From the NCBI RefSeq assembly GCF_900215325.1, contig NZ_OCMS01000002.1:1-64000 (forward strand): DNA of 64,000 nt, in the 5' to 3' direction. Positions within the stretch are counted from its first letter, which is position 1. Each line of letters begins with the position of its first letter. The position numbers and the translations under genes were made by a program. This document shows positions 58,900 to 64,000 of this stretch, piece by piece. The notes beneath the pieces are model-generated. The model was not told the origin of the DNA, did not search any database, and saw nothing but the letters and a program-made list of their open reading frames with translations. The DNA is from Fibrobacter sp. UWB16 (GTDB taxonomy: Bacteria > Fibrobacterota > Fibrobacteria > Fibrobacterales > Fibrobacteraceae).

Positions 58900-59586
58900 A
58901 TGGCTAACGAATCTAATAACAATAATTCCGAACTTAAAGCCTTCTTTGTCCAGCACGGTACGAAGATCGCTGTGGCATTCGTCGTTATCTTTGCTCTCAT
59001 TGCTGGCATTGTCCAGTATAAGGAAGCTCGCAAGGTTGCCGCTGCCGAACAGAGCGAACTCATCGGTGTGGGCCTTACTTATCTCTATGCAAATGAAAAG
59101 GATAGCGCTCTTGTTGAATTCGAAAACAAGATTGCTTCTGGCAAGCTCGAAGGCCTTGCTCTTGCCAAGGCTTCTCTCCTCGCTGCTAATATCAAGTACG
59201 AAAAAAAGGACTTCGATGGTGCTGCCCTCCTTTTCCAGAACGCTCTTGATAACGCTGGTTCTGTAGCTCTCGTCCGTTCGGCTGCCATGCATGGTCTTGC
59301 CGCTGTGAAGATGGAAAAGGGCGACTTCTCCGCTGCTGCAAACTTCCTCGAAAAGTACATTGCAGAATTCGGCAAGCGCACTGGCGACAAGGAAGACCGC
59401 TACCAGAAGGACGAACCGGCTGACGAGGTCCCGATGGTTGCAGACGCCATGTGGAAGCTCACTCTTGTATATCAGCAGCTCGGTGCAAGCGACAAGGCTA
59501 AGGCTACTGCCGAACGTCTCCTTGTGGTCTACGGCGACAATCGCGCATTCGCTGATAAGGCTCGCAAGTTCCTCGCAGCTCTCTAA
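58900..59586 (+). CDS. YfgM-like membrane-anchored TPR protein
   Basis: The 228-aa protein has one membrane helix at about 22-40 (IAVAFVVIFALIAGIVQY) with a short polar N-terminus, then four to five tetratricopeptide-like helix pairs (LALAKASLLAANIKYEKKDF, AAMHGLAAVKMEKGDFSAAA, ADAMWKLTLVYQQLGASDKA). This resembles YfgM/ancillary Sec-translocon proteins, which help folding of secreted proteins. The partner BamB is not nearby. A terminator follows at 59610-59640. Confidence 0.78.
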   Translation: MANESNNNNSELKAFFVQHGTKIAVAFVVIFALIAGIVQYKEARKVAAAEQSELIGVGLTYLYANEKDSALVEFENKIASGKLEGLALAKASLLAANIKYEKKDFDGAALLFQNALDNAGSVALVRSAAMHGLAAVKMEKGDFSAAANFLEKYIAEFGKRTGDKEDRYQKDEPADEVPMVADAMWKLTLVYQQLGASDKAKATAERLLVVYGDNRAFADKARKFLAAL

Positions 59587-59609
59587 TCGCTGATTTTTGA
59601 AAAATTTAA

Positions 59610-59640
59610 GTCCGTCTCCTTATCGGGGACGGGCTTTTTT
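59610..59640 (+). terminator. Terminator of the TPR gene
   Basis: A 10-bp stem (59610-59619 with 59625-59634, two G-T pairs), then six T. Confidence 0.85.
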
Positions 59641-59733
59641 ATTTATGTGCTTACCATAAAAATCTATTTACAATCAACGACTTATAAAAAAAGTATATTG
59701 ATTTTATACACAACCTAAAAGGGAGGGTGGGCC

Positions 59734-60024
59734 ATGAAAATATTTTTATGGGCTTTAATTGTGGCCGTCGTGTCATTATCTTTCACTGCGTGTGGAGATT
59801 CCCCAGAAAAGTTTGTGAACGATGTGGTCGATAGCGGAATCAAGTGCGAGACGCATGAGTACGATAAGGCGAAGTGCGATCAACTTGCAGTTGAGTTTAG
59901 ATCGCGTAACCACAATTTTAGTGAAGACGAGCAAAAACGTATTCAGAAACAGGTCGTTGAAAAGTTCTTTATTGAATTGAAAAAGCTAAACGATAAAAAT
60001 TCAAAAGCAGGATCGACGCTGTAG
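59734..60024 (+). CDS. Small lipoprotein
   Basis: The 96-aa precursor has lipobox SFTAC (Cys20). The mature part is about 76 residues, mostly helical and charged, with two Cys (IKCETHEYDKAKCDQL) that may pair outside the cytoplasm. There is a strong ribosome site (GGGAGGG) and a promoter-like GTATATTGATTTTATAC about 35 nt upstream. It converges with the rhomboid gene, 8 nt apart. No family recognised. Confidence 0.7.
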   Translation: MKIFLWALIVAVVSLSFTACGDSPEKFVNDVVDSGIKCETHEYDKAKCDQLAVEFRSRNHNFSEDEQKRIQKQVVEKFFIELKKLNDKNSKAGSTL

Positions 60025-60032
60025 GCCTGTTG

Positions 60033-61106
60033 TTAAATGGCGAGTGTCCAGCCTATGGCGAACAGTGCGTAGTAGGCGAGGACTCCAAAGATGTCGGTTG
60101 CGACAGTTGGCGCTCCCCAGCGGAGCGTCTTTTTTGTCGGGATAAATCCGCAAAGCAGGCCTGCGATAAATCCGTACAGGTGGCCGAGGATGTCGGCGTT
60201 TTCGCCGAGACCGAGGAATACGGCGAGCGAGGCGGCGCCGCAGAGCGGCGCAAATCGGCGGAGCAGGCCGTGCGTTTCGCGCGGCATGAGACGGAATTCG
60301 ATGACGGCGAGGCAACCGATGGTTGCAAAAACGAAGCCGGAAAAGCCGAGCGAACGGAAGCTTGTCTGCACTGTGAGTGCGACGAAGAAGTTGGCAACGG
60401 CGCTTGCGACTGCCAGGAACGGCACGAGCTTAGCAAGTGGAATTCTGTAGTGCAAAAGGCTTAGCGCCAAGAATCCCGAGACGAGATTACTGGCGAGGTG
60501 GCGGCTGTCAGCATGGAGTGTCATGGCGGTAATCGTGCGCCACCATTCTCCGCGCAAGATTTTTGATGCATCGGCAATGCCTGCATTGTGCATCTGGACG
60601 GCAATATCGGAAAAGTCCAACAGCGTGCAGGCAATGGGAACGGCAAGCACCCACAGCGGGTGTAGCGTGAACTTGAGCGGAAGTGGCGGGTTCTCGTCGC
60701 GCGGTGGATTTTCACGGTGGTAGAGGCGGATCTGAAATTGCGCTGCACGGCGTTTTTCGGGCTCCACGAAGATCTGGAACGGGCCTTCTTCGGAGCGCTC
60801 GATGCGGTGCGTAATGCCTTGAGACAAAAGCACGAGACTCTCGTCGCGGATTTGCCTGAAACCGCCTTCGCTGATGCGGACGTCGGGCGGAATTTGGGGC
60901 TGTTCTTCGAGTTGCTCGGAGCCCTGTTCTGTTGAAGGCTGCGCGGTCTGCGAAAAATCGATGCTTTGTTCTGTCGAGGATGGCGCGGATTCTTGAAATG
61001 CTGACGGAACTGCGAGCGACTCGCTTGTATCGACTGTGCGTGACTCTGTTTCGAATTTGTCTGTATCCGGTCTGCGGCGAATCATGGGCGACATAAAGCG
61101 GGGCAT
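60033..61106 (-). CDS. Rhomboid family intramembrane serine protease
   Basis: The 357-aa protein is predicted to start at the ATG at 61106, preceded by AGGAAGG; the open frame upstream overlaps the PHP gene. Residues 1-140 are a long hydrophilic N-terminal domain, Ser/Gln/Glu-rich at first and then beta-rich. Six membrane helices follow (150-350). The catalytic Ser is S256 in GFSG, the His is H309 in GHLYGF, and the oxyanion region HADSRHLASN lies at about 198-207. Rhomboids cut membrane proteins within the bilayer. It is 31 nt downstream of the PHP-domain gene, so probably in its operon. Confidence 0.85.
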   Translation of the reverse strand: MPRFMSPMIRRRPDTDKFETESRTVDTSESLAVPSAFQESAPSSTEQSIDFSQTAQPSTEQGSEQLEEQPQIPPDVRISEGGFRQIRDESLVLLSQGITHRIERSEEGPFQIFVEPEKRRAAQFQIRLYHRENPPRDENPPLPLKFTLHPLWVLAVPIACTLLDFSDIAVQMHNAGIADASKILRGEWWRTITAMTLHADSRHLASNLVSGFLALSLLHYRIPLAKLVPFLAVASAVANFFVALTVQTSFRSLGFSGFVFATIGCLAVIEFRLMPRETHGLLRRFAPLCGAASLAVFLGLGENADILGHLYGFIAGLLCGFIPTKKTLRWGAPTVATDIFGVLAYYALFAIGWTLAI

Positions 61107-61137
61107 GGCTACCTTCCTGATTTTTTTTGAAACGCTG

Positions 61138-62943
61138 TTAGAGCAACTGTGCCGCAGACGTGAGCGCAAACTTGCCGGTTGCCGTTTCGCATTCGGCACG
61201 GACGTAGGCGAAACCGAGCGTTGCAACGGGGATGTCGGCGTGGTCGGGTGTAGCGACTTGGCTTCCAATCATGACTTCTTCTTCGGGGGCGAGCTTGCCG
61301 TTTGGCTGTATGCGGCGCCCGTAAATGCGGACGTAGCGGAAACCTCCGCCGGTTTCTTTGTTGCTGCGGGCATGGAACGTGATTCCGTTATCGTCGCGTT
61401 CCCACCAGAGGGCTGGACCGTCTGTGATGTAGCAGTTGTCGGCGGCGAAGGCTGCGTTAATGGCGGCGAGAGTCAGCGAGACTTTACTGGATCCTTCGAC
61501 TTCGACCTGACGGTCTTCGCTCAGGATGACACATTGGGGATGACACATGGTTGTCGAACCGCTCTCGTCTCTCGTCTCTCGTCTTTGGACTTTCGCTTCG
61601 CTCAAGTCCCAACTGTTCGGCTCGGTCATGCCCAACTGCGTTGGTCGCGGCTCTCGCCTTATACAGTTGTCGTCTAACTTTATAACAGTGCGGACATTCC
61701 CGAAGGTATGTGCGCGGGTGTGCTTTAGCGATATGAGCGGCAAGTCTACAGCCGTCATGCTGTTCAAGTCACCATGGGCATCGTTCCCGCCGATGGGGAG
61801 CAAATAATTGCCTTTGCCTAACTCATTTATCCAAAATTCTCGGCCGAGCTTGAAGCCTTCATCGCGGATGCCGTTCCAGAATTGCAGCCCGCGAATCGAA
61901 TGCTTGTTTTTCAGTTGCAAATCTTCGGGCTTCCAGTAACCGCGACGGAATACGAACTTTTCCAAGAGTCCCATTTGCTGGAACGGGTGCGCTGCGAAGC
62001 AGTGCGCTTCGGTCATGTTCAGGATTTGCTTGATGCTGCGCGTCGGTCTGTTTTCAAGCCAATAGCGGCCGCAGTCGCCGAGCCCCGGGAGGTAACCTTC
62101 GGGGGCGAGGACAGTCATGTGAACATTCTCGCCTTTGCTGTTCCCTGCAGATACTTCTTCGCCGGCGAGCATGAGCGGCATGTCGTTGCCGTTTTCATCT
62201 TTCTTTGGGAGCGCTGCAATCTCTTCGCACAATTTTTGGAATCTCGGAACGGGTGAGTCTGCTTCCTTGGTGTAGTCCTCTTGTGTGAATGCAAAGTCGT
62301 AGGCGTGGTCCGTGCAGTTCACAAAGTCGAGCCCGACCGCTTTGGCAGCGAGCTGCAAAACTTCTGGCGTGGCGCCGTATTCCACATGGTCTGCGGAGTA
62401 GTGCGTGTGGCAGTGCATTTCGCCCGCGGCGTAGCCGGGGGCGATGGGGGGCGTCTCGTTCAAGACTTTAAAGCGGAGCGGGACGGGCTTAAGTCTCGGC
62501 AAGTTCCAACGTTCAAACGTTTGCGATTTGCCTTCGCGTTCTACTGTTAGTTTGCAATGCGCTTCGTATGTGCCTGTCGGAATTTTCCCAAGCGTAAGCG
62601 GAATGAATCTCATCTGCTCGCGGACTTCGATATTCAAATCTTTGCAAATGATGATGTCCGGCTGTGGCACGTCTTGTGTTTGCTGCGCATCTTGTAATAG
62701 CAACGCATCTTGCTGCGCATTTTGCGTCCGCGCTTTTAGAACGATTTCCGCGCTTTTAATTGTTGTCGGGAAATGGTCTGCGTCCCGCATGACAATCCAG
62801 AGGTAAGGCTCGATGCCTGGCACAAACTGGAATGGCGCATCGAAAATAATTTCGGGCCACGGCTTGTAAAGGAGCGACCAGGGCAGCTTGAACTTAAAAT
62901 GCGTTTCTGCATAACGCAATTTTTCCCCCGGCCAAAAACTCAT
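61138..62943 (-). CDS. PHP-domain metal-dependent hydrolase-like protein with repeat-encoded insertion
   Basis: The 601-aa protein has a PHP domain starting with GEMHCHTHYSADH (about residues 174-186), then DFVNCTDHAYDFAF, LMLAGEEVSAG, HPF and GGNDAHGDLN, so most metal ligands are visible. The N-terminal 165 residues form a beta-rich domain. Between two parts of the C-terminal region, residues about 425-486 are encoded by repeat C (61561-61660) and repeat B (61486-61530). The sequence on either side (TVIKLDDN and SLTLAAINAAF) looks ordinary. PHP proteins hydrolyse phosphoesters of nucleotides or related substrates; substrate unknown. Its start overlaps the preceding stop by one base (TGATG). 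Confidence 0.8.
   Translation of the reverse strand: MSFWPGEKLRYAETHFKFKLPWSLLYKPWPEIIFDAPFQFVPGIEPYLWIVMRDADHFPTTIKSAEIVLKARTQNAQQDALLLQDAQQTQDVPQPDIIICKDLNIEVREQMRFIPLTLGKIPTGTYEAHCKLTVEREGKSQTFERWNLPRLKPVPLRFKVLNETPPIAPGYAAGEMHCHTHYSADHVEYGATPEVLQLAAKAVGLDFVNCTDHAYDFAFTQEDYTKEADSPVPRFQKLCEEIAALPKKDENGNDMPLMLAGEEVSAGNSKGENVHMTVLAPEGYLPGLGDCGRYWLENRPTRSIKQILNMTEAHCFAAHPFQQMGLLEKFVFRRGYWKPEDLQLKNKHSIRGLQFWNGIRDEGFKLGREFWINELGKGNYLLPIGGNDAHGDLNSMTAVDLPLISLKHTRAHTFGNVRTVIKLDDNCIRREPRPTQLGMTEPNSWDLSEAKVQRRETRDESGSTTMCHPQCVILSEDRQVEVEGSSKVSLTLAAINAAFAADNCYITDGPALWWERDDNGITFHARSNKETGGGFRYVRIYGRRIQPNGKLAPEEEVMIGSQVATPDHADIPVATLGFAYVRAECETATGKFALTSAAQLL
61486..61530 (-). repeat. Repeat B variant inside the PHP gene
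   Basis: On the minus strand GTCATCCTGAGCGAAGACCG, then CAGGTCGAAGTCGAAGGATC, then CAGTAAAGT: the two ends of repeat B with a longer centre. It is read VILSED..EGSSKVS. Confidence 0.7.
61561..61660 (-). repeat. Repeat C, copy 2 (inside the PHP gene)
   Basis: The minus-strand sequence matches 5796-5890 in long blocks (GCGACCAA, TTGGGCATGACCGAG, TTGGGAC, GAGCGAAGCGAA, GTCCAAAGACGAGAGACGA). The reading frame differs from copy 1. Confidence 0.8.
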
Positions 62944-64000
62944 CAGTCACCTTTTGATTTTACGTTTGCAGGATCCACGTTCTTTTTAGGCGTGTCTTGA
63001 GGTACGGGCGTATTTTTCGGCGCATTTCCCGGCGCAGTTCCAATAGAATCCTGCACAACGCTTGTGTCGATTTTCGCGGAATCTAGTGCAGCAGATGAAG
63101 AATCTTGTGCGGCAGATGAATCTTGCACAGCGGATGAATCTTGAACTGCGGACGTGTCACGGACTACGCTCGTATCAATCTTTGCGCTATCCTGAACGGC
63201 GGTTTTTGCTGAATTTTTTGTATCGTCGATAATTGTGACTTTGGGTTTCTTGTCTCCGTCGTCATCATCATCGTCGTCGTCATCCTTGGGTTCAGGCTTG
63301 TTCCAAAATCCAAAAGAGCCTCTGATTTGCAACTGTATTCCACCCAGGTTCCACTTTGCTTTTTCCTTGGGACCGTTCGGGACAATGTCCGAGAAGTTTT
63401 TTTCGGATTCCACTGAAATGGAATTGAACCCAATATCGCCATAAAGCTTAAAGTTCTTCCAGGTAGCAAAAAGGTAACCAACGCTCAGGCCAAACCCAGA
63501 ACCGTATATTGGGGTCTTTGCGCCCAGATAGCCCCAGGTTGTGTAGATCTCTGTTCCTGGCAAGGCCCAGTACCAACGGACGGCAATGCTGAATAGTCCG
63601 CCTGTGCTAAGCGTTATGAAGTTCTTGGGCAATGCAAAACGGTATTCGAGGAAAAGCGGAACGCCTTGCAGTGTGTATTCGTAACTATGCGTGCCACTCC
63701 TGCGGTCGGTCAAAACGACAGATTCGTTGTCGTAGATGAAACCGATACCGGTACTCAAAAAGTGGTCTTCCAAAAATTGCCACTGGATTCCCGCCGTAAC
63801 AGGGAAGCAGAAGTTCACCTTCTGAAAGTCCTGCTTGGCGACATTCAAGGATTCGGCTCTGTTGACGGCGTTCGCCTTAAAACCATAATAGATGGTGTCG
63901 ATGGCATCTTGGAAGTACTTACGCTCTTCAAAGCTTAAAAAAGAAATGGAGGGCTGTACGAATACAGATAGGATGGAATTGTCGTGGTCCAGTTTTTCTT
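62943..64000 (-). CDS. Outer-membrane beta-barrel protein, 5' end beyond the window
   Basis: The frame is open through position 64000, so the gene starts off the right edge and at least 352 codons are visible. Alternating hydrophobic beta strands typical of a small outer-membrane barrel occupy the first 230 visible residues (VNFCFPVTAGIQWQF, HFLSTGIGFIYDNES, FKLYGDIGFNSISV, GIQLQIRGSFGFW). The rest is a periplasmic or exposed tail: a run of nine Asp (about 63262-63290), then repeats of AVQDSSA and DSAKIDTSVV, and a Pro/Lys-rich end. An internal TTG at 63848 is not the start. It precedes and overlaps the PHP gene by one base. Confidence 0.75.
   Translation of the reverse strand, partial: EKLDHDNSILSVFVQPSISFLSFEERKYFQDAIDTIYYGFKANAVNRAESLNVAKQDFQKVNFCFPVTAGIQWQFLEDHFLSTGIGFIYDNESVVLTDRRSGTHSYEYTLQGVPLFLEYRFALPKNFITLSTGGLFSIAVRWYWALPGTEIYTTWGYLGAKTPIYGSGFGLSVGYLFATWKNFKLYGDIGFNSISVESEKNFSDIVPNGPKEKAKWNLGGIQLQIRGSFGFWNKPEPKDDDDDDDDDGDKKPKVTIIDDTKNSAKTAVQDSAKIDTSVVRDTSAVQDSSAVQDSSAAQDSSSAALDSAKIDTSVVQDSIGTAPGNAPKNTPVPQDTPKKNVDPANVKSKGD

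Noticed and set aside
61138-62943. PHP gene treated as two genes split by the repeat insertion
   Set aside because: No stop or new start signal occurs at the repeats, and the C-terminal part lacks a ribosome site of its own.

Overview
The window looks like chromosomal DNA of a Fibrobacter species or a close relative. The evidence is lineage-typical protein families: two TIGR02147/DUF4423 proteins, a lipoprotein with the Fibrobacter succinogenes major paralogous domain, Ser-rich linkers, and a large surface protein ending in a basic Fibrobacter-type C-terminal tail. Gram-negative envelope genes support this (TolC-like channel, MlaC-like protein, lipoproteins, a beta-barrel protein). Base composition is moderate. 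The nuo, citrate synthase and aminotransferase genes have strongly biased codon use, while some lipoprotein and membrane genes are visibly more AT-rich.

Layout. 1-90 is the 3' end of a 5S rRNA and its terminator. 301-7399 carries a degenerate GH57-like protein, a STAS-like membrane protein, a lytic transglycosylase, a TolC-like channel, an MlaC-like protein, a DUF2953-like membrane protein and rsuA. 7530-9203 has a divergent HU/IHF-type protein and a tRNA-dihydrouridine synthase. 9477-13297 has a TIGR02147 regulator with its lipoprotein, then a membrane HD-GYP protein. 13506-16122 has an aminotransferase and citrate synthase. 16177-25178 has a FIST-GGDEF-HD-GYP protein, ilvE, a ferredoxin/geranylgeranyl-reductase pair and a second TIGR02147-lipoprotein module. 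25462-39703 is a respiratory complex I operon, nuoBCDEFGHIJKLMN, without nuoA. 39835-47387 has a lipoprotein, ispF, and two Na/Pi-cotransporter-PhoU genes around a PhoB/PhoR-type two-component system. 47489-55370 has two secreted surface proteins and a tiny peptide gene. 55672 to the end has an Rpn-type nuclease, an XPB-like helicase, tRNA-Thr, a YfgM-like TPR protein, a small lipoprotein, a rhomboid protease, a PHP-domain protein and a truncated beta-barrel protein.

Three signals run through the window. First, at least eight genes have a -10-like hexamer (TATATT, TAAATT, TACATT or TATATA) followed by 6-7 nt and then directly by ATG/GTG, with no Shine-Dalgarno site, which predicts leaderless mRNAs. 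Second, three families of short dispersed repeats (called A, B and C here) lie between genes and also inside four open reading frames, where they add in-frame protein segments. Third, the TIGR02147 regulator plus carboxypeptidase-regulatory-like lipoprotein pair occurs twice independently and looks like a modular system of unknown function.
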